Source: an uncultured Clostridia bacterium (GTDB taxonomy: Bacteria > Bacillota > Clostridia > Oscillospirales > Acutalibacteraceae). From it: 64,000 bases of DNA. Made by a program: the position numbers and the translations under genes. The notes under the pieces were generated by a model, which worked only from the letters and a program-made list of their open reading frames with translations, was not told the origin of the DNA and searched no databases. The stretch is taken from assembly GCA_944376655.1 (NCBI GenBank), contig CALWDJ010000006.1:1-64000 (forward strand), given 5' to 3'. Shown here piece after piece: positions 35,639 to 45,863 of this stretch (position 1 is its first letter; each line of letters begins with the position of its first letter).

Positions 35639-35663
35639 AAGTTCTGCTTTTTAGCAGAACTTT
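35639..35663. terminator. Terminator hairpin, second identical copy
   Basis: AAGTTCTGC-TTTTTA-GCAGAACTTT followed by TTTTC, an exact direct repeat of 35382-35406. On the minus strand it can also end the lipoprotein transcript. Confidence 0.75.
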
Positions 35664-35674
35664 TTTTCTTTATG

Positions 35675-36280
35675 TTAAATTGCGCTTCCGTTTTCAGATG
35701 AAGCGCCGTTGCTGTTTGAATCAGCTTCCTTAAGCTCGAAAGAATCAATTATATCATCAAATTCGTCAAAATGCTTGCGTGCGTAAGAAGGTGAAGCCGT
35801 AATCATTGTCCAGAAAAATTCGTCTCTTTCCGGAAATTCCACAAGGGTAAAATAAACATATATTTTTTCAAGCTCAAATTCGGCCGAATAAAGTTCGGCG
35901 GTTATTGTTTTATTCGACGCTTCAAAGGTTGACTTGTGTTCGAGTTTCTGAACATTGTCATACGCCTCAAGCGTGCTGTCATTCTGTATTCTGAAAATAT
36001 CCTCAGGATCAGCGTCATCAGTAAAATCAGACCTGTAAAATCCGAAAATACCGAGTCCGGCGAATATATTAGTAACAAAATAATCAAGTTCGGTATCTTC
36101 CATATCCTCTACCCATTCAGGCGGTGTACGGAAGCTGAGACCGTACTCATCAACTGTAAAAATTTTTTCTTCGTTTTCCGGAGACAGTAATGATAATCCC
36201 GAAGATATATCACTTTCCGTGCATCCCGAAAAAACAGCCGCAAGAATAAAACTGAGTAACGCCGCAATTACCTTTTTCAT
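35675..36280 (-). CDS. Lipoprotein of unknown function
   Basis: About 201 aa. Signal peptide with lipobox FSGC (Cys near residue 20). The mature part starts with FTVDEYGLSFRTPPEWVED, a motif common in PsbP-like or unnamed clostridial lipoproteins that bind to or monitor the envelope, and is strongly acidic. Start at ATG 36280 behind GGGGAGAG. Converges on the repeat. Function unknown; I name no family. Confidence 0.7.
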   Translation of the reverse strand: MKKVIAALLSFILAAVFSGCTESDISSGLSLLSPENEEKIFTVDEYGLSFRTPPEWVEDMEDTELDYFVTNIFAGLGIFGFYRSDFTDDADPEDIFRIQNDSTLEAYDNVQKLEHKSTFEASNKTITAELYSAEFELEKIYVYFTLVEFPERDEFFWTMITASPSYARKHFDEFDDIIDSFELKEADSNSNGASSENGSAI

Positions 36281-36334
36281 TTTTACTCTCCCCATTATAA
36301 TGATAATTTACTTTAACATACATTATAACGATAG

Positions 36335-36871
36335 TCAAGAGCCCCTTGCCAAAAGTTTTTTGACTTTTGAGTGAAGACGGTACATATACAGTCCCGCAAC
36401 ACGGGAAAAGCCTATATCGTAAATTACAAATGCAATATTTACAGCGGCAAGGAAAATATATGCCCCGTATTGTCCGAGCTTTCCGAAATCATCGTACGAG
36501 ATATTAAAAACATAGGATAAAATCAGATATGAAGCAACAGCCGCAGCATTGAACACCGCAAGCTTAAGCAGCCATTCTATAACCGGTTTGCGTATTTTTT
36601 CAATAACGGATTTAAGAATCGGGTAATATCCGAAAAATAGGATATACAGAATCTTGCTTTTCGGCTCTCCGATAATAAATATAAGCACAGCGGCGGATAG
36701 ATATGCTCCGAATGCCCATTTTTTGCCTGTCTCCACGACAGGTATCATAATAACAAGGCCGGTTAGAGCCGGAATGGCGTAAGTAAGATACGGGAAGTAA
36801 GAAAAAAGCATAAGTACAACCGAAAGTGACGCTGTTATTCCGCATAAAGCGATTTTAGTGTTTTTTTTCAT
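36335..36871 (-). CDS. Polytopic membrane protein, unknown
   Basis: 178 aa with about five hydrophobic helices: KIALCGITASLSVVLML at the N terminus, the PALTGLVIMIPVV helix, and a hydrophilic basic C-terminal tail (HSKVKKLLARGS). The beginning looks like the S-component-like starts of ECF vitamin transporters, but I cannot support that without a profile search. GGAGG upstream of the ATG. Separated from the J-domain gene by a likely terminator. Confidence 0.6.
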   Translation of the reverse strand: MKKNTKIALCGITASLSVVLMLFSYFPYLTYAIPALTGLVIMIPVVETGKKWAFGAYLSAAVLIFIIGEPKSKILYILFFGYYPILKSVIEKIRKPVIEWLLKLAVFNAAAVASYLILSYVFNISYDDFGKLGQYGAYIFLAAVNIAFVIYDIGFSRVAGLYMYRLHSKVKKLLARGS

Positions 36872-36890
36872 ATAGCCTCCTGTAAATATA

Positions 36891-36915
36891 AAAAGAGCCG
36901 AACAAAAAGTCCGGC
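36891..36915 (-). terminator. Terminator after the J-domain gene
   Basis: On the minus strand GCCGGAC-TTTTT-GTTCGGC (one G-T pair) followed by TCTTTTT. Confidence 0.65.
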
Positions 36916-36922
36916 AAAGATA

Positions 36923-37528
36923 TCAGCAGCAGGATATCAGATCTCCGCCCATACATTCGCAGCAGCAATCCGCGCAAATAAGGCTTGAGCATACGTCGCA
37001 GGCGCTGCAGCCAGACGGATTGCCGCCGTATGTGCGGTAAGGATTATACTGCCTTCCCTGCTGGCGCTGTGCGTTATTGACCGCGTTACGGTATTCCATA
37101 TTCGACGGGTCCATTCTCGAGGCGGTTGTAAAGCTCGTAAACGCCTGATCAAACCATCCGCGTCTGTAAAGGACTGTACCGTTAAGGAAATACCATTCTG
37201 CGTCCCTTGACTGGGGAGGAACACCGTCAAGAACCTCCTGCGCCTGCTCAAGGCGTCCCTGATTTATGAGAGTCCTGACCTCGGGAAAGGACGAAGAAGC
37301 CGAGGAATTGTATGCACTGCCGTTTGAATTTTTACCGGCTCTGCGCATATTCATAATCTGATCGTACGCTTCGTTTATTTCTTTCATTTTTTCGCCGGCG
37401 AGATCCGAAAGCGGGTTATCGGCATAATTATCGGGATGATATTTTCTCGCCAGTTCTCTGTAAGCATTTTTGATTTCATCATCGCTCGCATTGCTGGAAA
37501 CTCCAAGCACTGCATACGGGTCTTTCAT
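36923..37528 (-). CDS. J-domain (DnaJ-like) protein with cysteine-rich tail
   Basis: 201 aa. Residues 1-about 62 are a J domain with the HPD tripeptide at 31-33, which stimulates Hsp70/DnaK ATPase. After a Ser/Asn-rich linker, residues about 85-155 form a TPR-like helical segment ([44 protein letters not shown]). The last 30 residues carry about ten cysteines ([17 protein letters not shown]). It has no classical DnaJ zinc centre or substrate-binding domain. Overlaps the DUF5685 gene by 4 bp and is translationally coupled to it. Confidence 0.85.
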   Translation of the reverse strand: MKDPYAVLGVSSNASDDEIKNAYRELARKYHPDNYADNPLSDLAGEKMKEINEAYDQIMNMRRAGKNSNGSAYNSSASSSFPEVRTLINQGRLEQAQEVLDGVPPQSRDAEWYFLNGTVLYRRGWFDQAFTSFTTASRMDPSNMEYRNAVNNAQRQQGRQYNPYRTYGGNPSGCSACDVCSSLICADCCCECMGGDLISCC

Positions 37529-38367
37529 ACATTAAGCTCCTTTTTAAAAGTATCTTCAAGTCCGAGATAAATAATATTTCCGAGTATCGGTCGGTATTTT
37601 TTAATGTCCAAAAGCTCAAACGCCTTCCCAGCCTCGTTGAAACAGAAATACAGCTGCGGGACAATACGTTTTTTTGCGTATTCGTGCGGGTCGCCCTCCG
37701 TGTTGTATTTCAGAAAATTGTATGAGCCTTTTTTTATATCGTCCGGCAGGTCACAGGCAGCGTCAAGCAAATATATATATCTTCCGAGACAGTATCCGAT
37801 CCGTTCGAGAATACGGATCTGTTTCTCGTCCCTGCCGCACATAACAAGAATTTTTGAAAGCGCCTTTGCTGTCGGGTCGGCGGCACGGTCAAGCTCCGCG
37901 CAGTTGTCTTTTTCTAATGCGCTTTGTTCCGAAATGTACTCGCTTATAATTTTTTCAAGCTCAGGAAAAAGACGGGCTGCTTTTTTTCTGGCATGAGCAA
38001 ACAGCGGTCTTACCAAGCCGTACCCTACTTTTTTTATGCCTTTTTCATCGGAAATATTATCAAGCAGCTTATAATATACCATTATCATTGCCGCGGCAGC
38101 CGGCATTTTAAAATAATCGTCATTTTTACAGTAATTGCACTTTTTAAGCGGGTTGCAAACGCATCTTTTGCGTTCGGTCAGATCGCATACATCAGTAAGT
38201 GACATATTAAGCAACGCCAGAAAAGTAAAATCGTAGCTGAGTGTAAACCTTGACCAAATACCGTAATTCTTACCGAGCACCCTGCAAAGCGAACAGTAGA
38301 CGGCTTTATACATCTCATATTCCTTTACTTTCAGTTCAGGTTTTGCGATTCTGATATAACCAAACAC
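37525..38367 (-). CDS. DUF5685 family protein
   Basis: 280 aa, all-helical. An N-terminal CSLC pair (25-28) and a second cysteine cluster (61, 69, 71, 77, 80) could bind metal. [24 protein letters not shown] (about 194-217, motif DxxxDxxxDD) looks like the aspartate-rich helix of isoprenoid-synthase folds, an inference from pattern only. GTG start at 38367, eight bases after GGTGAGG; a TATAAA-like -10 lies about 40 bp upstream. Function unknown; its operon partner is a J-domain protein. Confidence 0.75.
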   Translation of the reverse strand: MFGYIRIAKPELKVKEYEMYKAVYCSLCRVLGKNYGIWSRFTLSYDFTFLALLNMSLTDVCDLTERKRCVCNPLKKCNYCKNDDYFKMPAAAAMIMVYYKLLDNISDEKGIKKVGYGLVRPLFAHARKKAARLFPELEKIISEYISEQSALEKDNCAELDRAADPTAKALSKILVMCGRDEKQIRILERIGYCLGRYIYLLDAACDLPDDIKKGSYNFLKYNTEGDPHEYAKKRIVPQLYFCFNEAGKAFELLDIKKYRPILGNIIYLGLEDTFKKELNV

Positions 38368-38437
38368 TTTTAACGCCTCACCCCACGAGTAACATTTTAT
38401 ACGTAAAGTGTCTTTTATTGGTGAATAATGTGTAAAT

Positions 38438-41275
38438 TTAAAGTAATTTCTTTAAGAACATTCCGGTATATGACTTTTCGCATTCAGCCACCTTTTCAGG
38501 CGTGCCTGTGCAGACGACTGTTCCGCCATTATCGCCGCCCTCGGGTCCGAGGTCGATTATATGATCGGCTGTTTTGATTACATCAAGATTGTGCTCGATA
38601 ACAAGGACTGTGTTTCCGGCGTCAACAAACCGCTGCAATACCTCGATCAGCTTGTGGACATCGGCGGTATGAAGTCCGGTTGTCGGTTCATCAAGGATAT
38701 AAATAGTACGTCCTGTGCCCCGCTTTGAAAGCTCCGCAGCGAGTTTTACGCGCTGAGCCTCGCCGCCTGAAAGCGTGGTGGCTGGCTGACCTATTTTAAT
38801 ATATCCGAGTCCAACATCGAACAGTGTTTTCAGCTTGCGGTGGATTTTGGGTATGCTCTCAAAGAAATTCATACCCTCCTCAACCGTCATTTCAAGCACG
38901 TCGTATATGCTTTTGCCCTTATATTTAACGCTGAGCGTCTCACGGTTGTATCTTTTTCCTTCACAAACCTCACACGGAACGTATATATCAGGCAGGAAGT
39001 GCATCTCAATTTTAAGGATACCGTCTCCCTGACAGGCTTCGCACCGTCCGCCCTTAACGTTAAAGGAAAATCTTCCGGCGGAATACCCGTGCATTTTAGC
39101 GTCTTTTGTTGAGGCGTAAAGCTCGCGTATATCGTTGAAAACGCCTGTATACGTCGCCGGATTTGAGCGGGGGGTCCTTCCTATCGGCGCCTGGTCAATA
39201 TTTATCACCTTATCAAGGTTTTCTATGCCCTCAAACGATTTGTATTCGCCGGGAACGGTTTTCGCATGATTCAGCTTGTTTGCAAGAACCTTGTAAACAA
39301 TATCATTTACAAAGGACGATTTTCCGCTTCCCGAAACGCCTGTAACGCACACAAATGTACCGAGCGGAATTTTAACGCTGATTTTTTTAAGATTGTTTTC
39401 GGCGGCACCTTTGATTTCAAGGAATGTGCCGTTGCCCTTCCTTCTCGAGGACGGAACCGGTATTTTCTTTCTGCCGGTCAGATAATCGGCGGTAATTGAT
39501 TCCCTGCATTTTTCAAGCTCCGGCAGAGTTCCCGAAAAAACAATATTACCGCCGTGAATACCAGCGCCGGGTCCAACATCAACTATATAATCCGCGGCTC
39601 GCATAGTATCCTCGTCGTGCTCGACAACGATAACCGTATTTCCAAGGTCGCGAAGCCTTTTAAGAGTGCCTATAAGCCGGTCGTTATCACGCTGATGAAG
39701 GCCTATGCTCGGTTCATCAAGAATATAAAGAACACCCATTAGAGATGAGCCGATTTGTGTCGCGAGCCTTATTCTCTGACTTTCGCCGCCCGAAAGCGTG
39801 CCAGAGGACCTTGAGAGATTAAGATATTCAAGCCCTACGCTTTCGAGGAATGACAGCCTTTCTCTAATCTCTTTGAGAATAGGCTTGGCTATCATACTGT
39901 CACGCTGTCCGAATTCAAGTGAGTTTATAAATTTAAGACCGTCACTTATAGATAAATCGCAGAATTCCATAATATTCTTTCCGCCTACGGTGACAGCAAG
40001 ATATTCAGGCTTAAGGCGTTTGCCGTGACATTCCGGACACGGAAGCTCTGTCATATAGCTTTCAATTTCCGCGCGAGCGTAGTCGCTTGAGGTTTCCTTA
40101 TAACGGCGTTCGAGATTGTTTATAACGCCCTCAAAAGGCGCTTCGTAGGTTCCGCCGCCTAAAGTATTTCCGCGCTTCAGCTTGAGCTTAATATCTCCGG
40201 TACCGTAAAGCACGGCGCGGCGCGCTTCGTCGGAGAGCTGATTGAACGGTGTATTTATATCAAAGCCGTAATGCTCGGCAAGGCCGTTGTAATACATAGT
40301 TGCAACGGTTCCGGAATCAGGATAAAACCACGAGTTTACACCCCAGCCCGACGCACGTATAGCGCCGTCGATAAGAGACTTACTTTCGTCGTTAATAACA
40401 AGCCGTGGGTCAACCTTCATAAATATTCCAAGTCCCGTGCAGTGAGGACAGGCGCCGAAAGGACTGTTGAAAGAAAACATTGTGGGAGTAAGTTCAGGAA
40501 TGCTTATACCGTGTTCATCACAGGCAAAGCTCTGCGAGAACTGCAGCTCTTCCCCGCCGATAACGTCAACTGTTATCAGTCCGCCTGAAATTTCCGCTGC
40601 TGTCTCTATGCTGTCTGCCAGACGGGAGCGTATTTCCTCTTTTACGACAAGCCTGTCAACAACAATTTCAATTATATGTTTTTTATTTTTCTCGAGCTTT
40701 ATTTCTTCGGAAAGGTCATATATATTTCCGTCTATTCTGACACGGGCATAGCCTTGCTTTCTGGCGTTTTCAAGCTCTTTTGAGTGTTCCCCTTTTCTGC
40801 CCTTTACTACCGGAGAAAGAACCTGTATTTTGCTTCCTTCCGGTAAAAGCATAACTCTGTCAACAATCTGATCGGTTGTCTGCTGGCTTATTTCCTTGCC
40901 GCAGACAGGACAGTGTGGCACGCCTACTCTTGCGTAAAGAAGACGGAGATAATCGTATATTTCCGTAACCGTTCCGACCGTCGAACGGGGATTTTTGGAG
41001 GTGGTCTTCTGGTCTATTGAAATAGCCGGAGAAAGCCCCTCAATACTGTCTACATTCGGCTTTTCCATCTGACCGAGAAACTGACGCGCGTATGAGGAAA
41101 GCGATTCTACATAGCGTCTCTGACCCTCAGCGTATATGGTATCAAAAGCGAGCGATGACTTCCCGCTGCCCGATAGACCGGTAAAGACAATAAGACGGTC
41201 GCGAGGTATCTCAACATTTACATTTTTAAGGTTGTGTTCGCAAGCGCCTTTTATAATTATTTTATCATTTGCCAT
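38438..41275 (-). CDS. uvrA: Excinuclease ABC subunit A
   Basis: 945-aa damage sensor of nucleotide excision repair. Two ABC ATPase halves: Walker [10 protein letters not shown] near 31-39 and GVSGSGKSS near 640; signature [12 protein letters not shown] and [12 protein letters not shown]; zinc-finger cysteines CPVC/CPHC, CPEC and CEAC/CEVC. Full length, no frameshift. No LexA/DinR-type box was seen in the 136-bp upstream region. The gene downstream (DUF5685) has its own start region and no clear terminator lies between. Confidence 0.98.
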   Translation of the reverse strand: MANDKIIIKGACEHNLKNVNVEIPRDRLIVFTGLSGSGKSSLAFDTIYAEGQRRYVESLSSYARQFLGQMEKPNVDSIEGLSPAISIDQKTTSKNPRSTVGTVTEIYDYLRLLYARVGVPHCPVCGKEISQQTTDQIVDRVMLLPEGSKIQVLSPVVKGRKGEHSKELENARKQGYARVRIDGNIYDLSEEIKLEKNKKHIIEIVVDRLVVKEEIRSRLADSIETAAEISGGLITVDVIGGEELQFSQSFACDEHGISIPELTPTMFSFNSPFGACPHCTGLGIFMKVDPRLVINDESKSLIDGAIRASGWGVNSWFYPDSGTVATMYYNGLAEHYGFDINTPFNQLSDEARRAVLYGTGDIKLKLKRGNTLGGGTYEAPFEGVINNLERRYKETSSDYARAEIESYMTELPCPECHGKRLKPEYLAVTVGGKNIMEFCDLSISDGLKFINSLEFGQRDSMIAKPILKEIRERLSFLESVGLEYLNLSRSSGTLSGGESQRIRLATQIGSSLMGVLYILDEPSIGLHQRDNDRLIGTLKRLRDLGNTVIVVEHDEDTMRAADYIVDVGPGAGIHGGNIVFSGTLPELEKCRESITADYLTGRKKIPVPSSRRKGNGTFLEIKGAAENNLKKISVKIPLGTFVCVTGVSGSGKSSFVNDIVYKVLANKLNHAKTVPGEYKSFEGIENLDKVINIDQAPIGRTPRSNPATYTGVFNDIRELYASTKDAKMHGYSAGRFSFNVKGGRCEACQGDGILKIEMHFLPDIYVPCEVCEGKRYNRETLSVKYKGKSIYDVLEMTVEEGMNFFESIPKIHRKLKTLFDVGLGYIKIGQPATTLSGGEAQRVKLAAELSKRGTGRTIYILDEPTTGLHTADVHKLIEVLQRFVDAGNTVLVIEHNLDVIKTADHIIDLGPEGGDNGGTVVCTGTPEKVAECEKSYTGMFLKKLL

Positions 41276-41380
41276 AACTTCACCTGAAAATATAATTTCC
41301 TTTATATTTAAAAATCAATTATAGTTACACAGCATTATTATTTGCCGGCAAAGCGGATTTTAATTATAATCCGACAGTTT

Positions 41381-41408
41381 AAAAGCCGGCAGGCAAGCCG
41401 GCTTTTAA
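41381..41408. terminator. Terminator downstream of the PHP gene
   Basis: AAAAGCCGGC-AGGCAA-GCCGGCTTTT stem, with T-rich sequence on both sides. A further hairpin-like GGATTTTAATTATAATCC (41354-41371) lies upstream of uvrA. Confidence 0.75.
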
Positions 41409-41411
41409 TTT

Positions 41412-42125
41412 TTAAAACACTTCATTCAGCGAAAAGGATTTGCCCTTTGCCAGCACACGGTAATTACCGGCCCTTAAAACCGAAATAAGCTCATCAGAAG
41501 ATTTGATTTTCTTTTCTGTTTCAATGCCCGCAAGTCCTATATTGCGGTCGGCGGCATCATGTATATCGCCGCCGGAGGTCGGTATAAGGGAATTTTCGGC
41601 AACGTAGTTTAATGCCCTTTGGTTTTCACTGTCACTGTTGTGACTGTTGTAAATTTCAGCACCGTCCGCGCACGGAAGCTCAGCGGGAACAGAAAAATCA
41701 TTGTATTCCCTTTCTCTGAACGGGTGCGCTGAAATCACAAGACATCCGTTTTTCTTAAGAAGTTCACAGAGGGCAAAAATGTCCGCGTTTTCTATTTCCG
41801 GGTGCTCATACAAAAATTTCTTTTCTGCACCGTAAATCAGAATTTCGTGTCCGGCGGCGTAGGCGTATTCAGCGCCGAAAAAAACAGTGAAATCTTTAAA
41901 TTCTTTAGCCGCTTTTGCCGCCCTTTCATAAGCGGAAAAATATGCGTCTATCCTTTTTGTCCATTCCAGAGAACGCGGCACACAGGTATTACCGCAGATA
42001 AAATGGTCGGTTATTACAATGCCGCTGTATCCGGCTTTCGCGTATGCGGCGACCATTTCATCCGGCGAGCTTACACCGCAGAGACTTCCGGCGTTTGTAT
42101 GGGTATGAAGATCGTATTTATACAT
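41412..42125 (-). CDS. PHP-domain metal-dependent phosphoesterase
   Basis: About 237 aa. PHP motifs: DLHTHTNAGS at the N terminus, GIVITDHF (near 36), VISAHPFRER (about 138) and PTSGGDIHDA near 188. Histidinol-phosphatase-like superfamily; actual substrate unknown. A GTG overlapping the ftsH stop (GTGA) is the other start. Last gene of the rplI-dnaB-tilS-hpt-ftsH run. Confidence 0.82.
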   Translation of the reverse strand: MYKYDLHTHTNAGSLCGVSSPDEMVAAYAKAGYSGIVITDHFICGNTCVPRSLEWTKRIDAYFSAYERAAKAAKEFKDFTVFFGAEYAYAAGHEILIYGAEKKFLYEHPEIENADIFALCELLKKNGCLVISAHPFREREYNDFSVPAELPCADGAEIYNSHNSDSENQRALNYVAENSLIPTSGGDIHDAADRNIGLAGIETEKKIKSSDELISVLRAGNYRVLAKGKSFSLNEVF

Positions 42126-42133
42126 ATCGGATA

Positions 42134-43969
42134 TCACGCCTGCATCAAAGCGCGGAAATCATCTCCGGAAATTTTTTCTTTATCAAACAGAACCTTTGCT
42201 ACCTCGTGGAGCTTCGGCATTGCGTTGTTGAGAAGCTCAAGCGCCTTTGAGTACTGCTTCATCACAACTGCCTCAATTTCCTCGTCTATAACCGCTGCGG
42301 TCTTTTCGGAATAGTTGGGTGTTGACGAGAAATCACGTCCCAGGAAGACCTCGTTATTATCGTGACCGTAGGTTACAAGACCGAGCTTATCGCTCATACC
42401 GAATTTGGTGACCATTTTACGCGCAAGATCGGTTGCGCGTTCTATATCGTTTGACGCGCCGGTGCATACATCGTTCTGGGTAAGCTGTTCGGCAGCACGT
42501 CCGCCGAGAAGCGAACAGATCTGCTCAAGCATCTGATTTTTAGAGGTGTGCCCCTTTTCAACAACCGGCAGGTACATCGTATATCCGGCGGCCATACCGC
42601 GCTGAATAATCGAAATCTGATGAACCGGATCCTGCGTCGGCAAAAAGTAAGAAACAATGGCGTGGCCAGCCTCATGGTAGGCGGTTACCATTTTATCCTT
42701 ATCGGAAACAATATGTGATTTCTTTTCGGCGCCCATAACCACCTTGATTGTGGCTTCCTCTATTTCTTCCTGCGTTATCGCCTTTTTCTTGTGACGGACC
42801 GCCAGAAGCGCCGATTCATTAAGCAGGTTTTCAAGGTCAGCGCCGGTAAAACCTGACGTTGACTTGGCTATTGTGGCAAGGTTTACATCAGGGCCTAACG
42901 GCTTTCCTCTCGAATGAACCTTGAGGATTTCCTCTCTGCCCTTTACGTCCGGATAATTTACTGTTATCTGACGGTCAAAACGTCCCGGACGGAGCAAAGC
43001 CTTGTCAAGTATATCAGGACGGTTTGTAGCCGCCATAACAATAACGCCTTCATTTGCCCCGAAACCGTCCATTTCAACAAGCAGCTGGTTAAGGGTCTGT
43101 TCACGTTCGTCGTGACCGCCGCCGAGACCGGCGCCGCGCTGGCGTCCTACCGCATCGATTTCATCGATGAAAATGATCGCGGGAGCGTCCTTTTTTGCTT
43201 CTCCGAACAAATCGCGGACACGGGACGCACCGACACCGACGAACATCTCAACAAAGTCTGAGCCTGAAATCGAGAAGAATGGAACGCCTGCCTCTCCGGC
43301 GACCGCTCTTGCGAGAAGAGTTTTACCGGTTCCGGGAGGGCCTACAAGCAGAACTCCTTTAGGTATTCTTGCGCCAAGCTCATTAAACTTTTTGGGGTCT
43401 TTGAGAAATTCGACAATTTCTTCCATTTCCGCCTTTTCCTCATCGGCTCCGGCGACATCGGCAAAGGTTGTCTTTTTGCGGCCGTCATCCTTTCTGACCT
43501 TGGCTTTTCCGAAGCCCATGGTCTTGTCCGCGCCCATTGAAGCGTTCATTCGCTTCATAATGAAGATCCAGAAAAGCACCATTACGGCTATGAGAAGAAC
43601 CGTCGGCAGCAGATTCATAAGCCATGCCGCCTGACCGCCCGATTTGTAGTCGTATTTTATAATATTGCCTGTATCCTTGTTTTCCTCGTTGATAAGAAGA
43701 ACGGTATCGTTTACATCGTTATAAAAAATCGAAGGATCGGCAACGGTATAACGGTAAGTTTTTCCGTCGTCACGCATTGTGTAGACAAGCTCGCCGCTGT
43801 AAAGATTGAGCTGAAATTCAGAAATTTCATTGCTCTTTATCATGTCTACGATTTCATAATACTGTCTCTCGACTGTACCTTTTGAGAGATAGGAAACCGA
43901 CAGAACCGCGATAATAAACACAATCGGTATTCCTATAAACAAAAGTACATTTTTCAGATTCTTGTTCAA
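42134..43969 (-). CDS. ftsH: ATP-dependent zinc metalloprotease FtsH
   Basis: 611-aa membrane-bound AAA+ protease controlling membrane-protein quality and sporulation. Two membrane helices (about 8-25 and 108-127) flank an extracytoplasmic domain; Walker A GPPGTGKT, Walker [15 protein letters not shown] region and the zinc motif HEAGH are intact. TTG start with AAAGGAG nine bases upstream, directly behind hpt. The tilS-hpt-ftsH order is the one known from Bacillus. Confidence 0.98.
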   Translation of the reverse strand: MNKNLKNVLLFIGIPIVFIIAVLSVSYLSKGTVERQYYEIVDMIKSNEISEFQLNLYSGELVYTMRDDGKTYRYTVADPSIFYNDVNDTVLLINEENKDTGNIIKYDYKSGGQAAWLMNLLPTVLLIAVMVLFWIFIMKRMNASMGADKTMGFGKAKVRKDDGRKKTTFADVAGADEEKAEMEEIVEFLKDPKKFNELGARIPKGVLLVGPPGTGKTLLARAVAGEAGVPFFSISGSDFVEMFVGVGASRVRDLFGEAKKDAPAIIFIDEIDAVGRQRGAGLGGGHDEREQTLNQLLVEMDGFGANEGVIVMAATNRPDILDKALLRPGRFDRQITVNYPDVKGREEILKVHSRGKPLGPDVNLATIAKSTSGFTGADLENLLNESALLAVRHKKKAITQEEIEEATIKVVMGAEKKSHIVSDKDKMVTAYHEAGHAIVSYFLPTQDPVHQISIIQRGMAAGYTMYLPVVEKGHTSKNQMLEQICSLLGGRAAEQLTQNDVCTGASNDIERATDLARKMVTKFGMSDKLGLVTYGHDNNEVFLGRDFSSTPNYSEKTAAVIDEEIEAVVMKQYSKALELLNNAMPKLHEVAKVLFDKEKISGDDFRALMQA

Positions 43970-44533
43970 TTAAGGCTGCTCCTTTCCTTGTTTGCCGGCG
44001 TAAACCGAAGGTGACAAAACGCCGACATAAGGCAAATTTCTGTATTTTTCGTTGTAATCAAGACCGTAGCCTATTACAAACTCGTCCGGTATTACCTTGC
44101 CGACATAGTCGGCCGATATATCCGCCTGCCGGTTGGCGGGCTTGTCAAGAAACGCGCAAACCTTTATGCTTGCCGCGTTTCTGTCAACCAGAATATTTTT
44201 AAGATAAGCGAGTGTTATGCCGGAATCAAGTATATCCTCTACCAAAAGAATATCGCACCCGTCAGGATTTATATCGAGATCCTTTTTGAACTTTACTACT
44301 CCGGTGGTTTTTGCGCCGCTGTATGAGGAAACAGCCATAAAATCAATTTCGCAGTCGCAGGTAATGCTCCGCATAAGGTCGGCCATAAAAACGACAGCGC
44401 CCTTGAGAACGCTTACAAGCAGCAGCTTCTTGCCCTCATAATCCTTTGATATCTGCTTCCCGAGACGGTTACAGATTTCCTTGATTTCTTCTTCTGTCAC
44501 AAGGACTCTCTCAACATCTTTGTCAAGCGACAA
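43970..44533 (-). CDS. hpt: Hypoxanthine phosphoribosyltransferase
   Basis: Purine salvage enzyme converting hypoxanthine/guanine plus PRPP to IMP/GMP. The PRPP motif VEDILDSGITL lies near residues 98-108, and LKGAVVFMADL and VIGYGLDYNEKYRNL are typical. Start assigned to a TTG at 44533, nine bases after AGGGG; a TTG three codons earlier touches the ribosome binding site. 187 aa. In Bacillus HprT can act with TilS as a regulator of ftsH, and the same order is kept here. Confidence 0.95.
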   Translation of the reverse strand: MSLDKDVERVLVTEEEIKEICNRLGKQISKDYEGKKLLLVSVLKGAVVFMADLMRSITCDCEIDFMAVSSYSGAKTTGVVKFKKDLDINPDGCDILLVEDILDSGITLAYLKNILVDRNAASIKVCAFLDKPANRQADISADYVGKVIPDEFVIGYGLDYNEKYRNLPYVGVLSPSVYAGKQGKEQP

Positions 44534-44552
44534 TATTTTCAACCCCTAATTA

Positions 44553-45863
44553 TTATATTTTACGCTCTGAAACGTTTATTATCAAAATTTCCGAAGTTTT
44601 TTCGGTGACGGCGCAGCGCTGCGCGGCGCCTATGCCGTAAATCCATATGACTCCTTTATCATCGGCTATTAACGGAATGATGTCCCTTTGCTCTTTAGGA
44701 ACAGAAAGCTCGTTCATCAGCTTTTTAAGAGTTTTTGTGCAGCCTCTTCCCTTAAGCCGTATCGAGTCGCCTGGCATTCTTGTCCTGATAACCGATTTTC
44801 CCATAATTTTATCACAGTCAAGCGAATTATTTAATAACAAATTATTAACTTTTTTGTTTTTTTCAAATAAATCGTTTTTTTTCCTTTCGGTAGAAACAAA
44901 ATACTGCGTTTCCGCTCTTATATCAGCATCGGATTTTTTAACAGAGAGGCTTCCGTTTATAGACTCCGCGGTCATATTTTCCGGCAGGCTTGTCCTCCCT
45001 CCGTTTTGAGAGACCGAATACAAAGAGGCGATATGCTCACTGTCAAGAACGGCTCCGTTCATAGCCGATTCGGCAAAAAGCTTCAGAGAACGCTTCGCGA
45101 CCGGCTCTGCCGGTAAATTTGTTATGTCAAGCGTTCCGTCCGTAACGTTATCGCAAAGAAACCTGTCGGCGCAGGAATGCAGGAACAGCTCGTCCTCGTA
45201 CAAAGAGGCGGCGGTCCGAACGGCGTTTTTTTCAGCCGCGGCGTTTATCTCCTTTAAAACCGGAACTATTGTATGCCTGATTTTATTTCGTGAATAATCG
45301 TCCGACAGATTTGTGCTGTCGGTAACGTAGCTCAATCTGTTCGCGATGCAATACGCCTCAATCTCTTTTCTTGTGCAGAAGATGAGCGGGCGGATTATAT
45401 TTTCCCTGACCGGCGGAATACCGCACAAGCCTTTAAGCCCCGTTCCTCTCGCGAGATTGAAAATCATTGTTTCGATATTGTCGCTCGCAGTATGGGCGGT
45501 AGCTATAAGACCGTCAGACACGTTGGACAAAAATTCATACCGTATCTCGCGCGCGGCAAGCTCGGTGCTAACGCGGTGCGCTTTCGCATACTTCGGAACA
45601 TCTGCCCTTTCGCAGAAAAAAGGGATACCGAGTTTCTCACACTCCTGCCTCGCGAAATTCTCATCGCGCAGGGCCTCGTCGCCCCTTATCATATGATTAA
45701 GATGAGCGGCGGAAAGAGTTATACCGAGTTCGTCCCTCAATTCATAAAGGATATGAAGCAGTGAAACCGAATCCGCGCCGCCCGAAAGCGCCACAGTGAC
45801 ATTATGTGATTTTTCAAGCATTGAAAACTGTTTTATCGCTTTTAAAACCGAATTCTTTATCAT
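44553..45863 (-). CDS. tilS: tRNA(Ile)-lysidine synthase
   Basis: 436 aa. N-terminal PP-loop ATPase ALSGGADSVSLLHIL (about 28-42), TAHTASDNIETMIFNLARGTGLKGL, and a C-terminal TilS domain (about 365-436, with SVPKEQRDIIPLIADDKGVIWIYGIGAA). Changes the CAU anticodon wobble C to lysidine, essential for reading AUA. Overlaps dnaB by 4 bp (ATGA). Confidence 0.95.
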   Translation of the reverse strand: MIKNSVLKAIKQFSMLEKSHNVTVALSGGADSVSLLHILYELRDELGITLSAAHLNHMIRGDEALRDENFARQECEKLGIPFFCERADVPKYAKAHRVSTELAAREIRYEFLSNVSDGLIATAHTASDNIETMIFNLARGTGLKGLCGIPPVRENIIRPLIFCTRKEIEAYCIANRLSYVTDSTNLSDDYSRNKIRHTIVPVLKEINAAAEKNAVRTAASLYEDELFLHSCADRFLCDNVTDGTLDITNLPAEPVAKRSLKLFAESAMNGAVLDSEHIASLYSVSQNGGRTSLPENMTAESINGSLSVKKSDADIRAETQYFVSTERKKNDLFEKNKKVNNLLLNNSLDCDKIMGKSVIRTRMPGDSIRLKGRGCTKTLKKLMNELSVPKEQRDIIPLIADDKGVIWIYGIGAAQRCAVTEKTSEILIINVSERKI

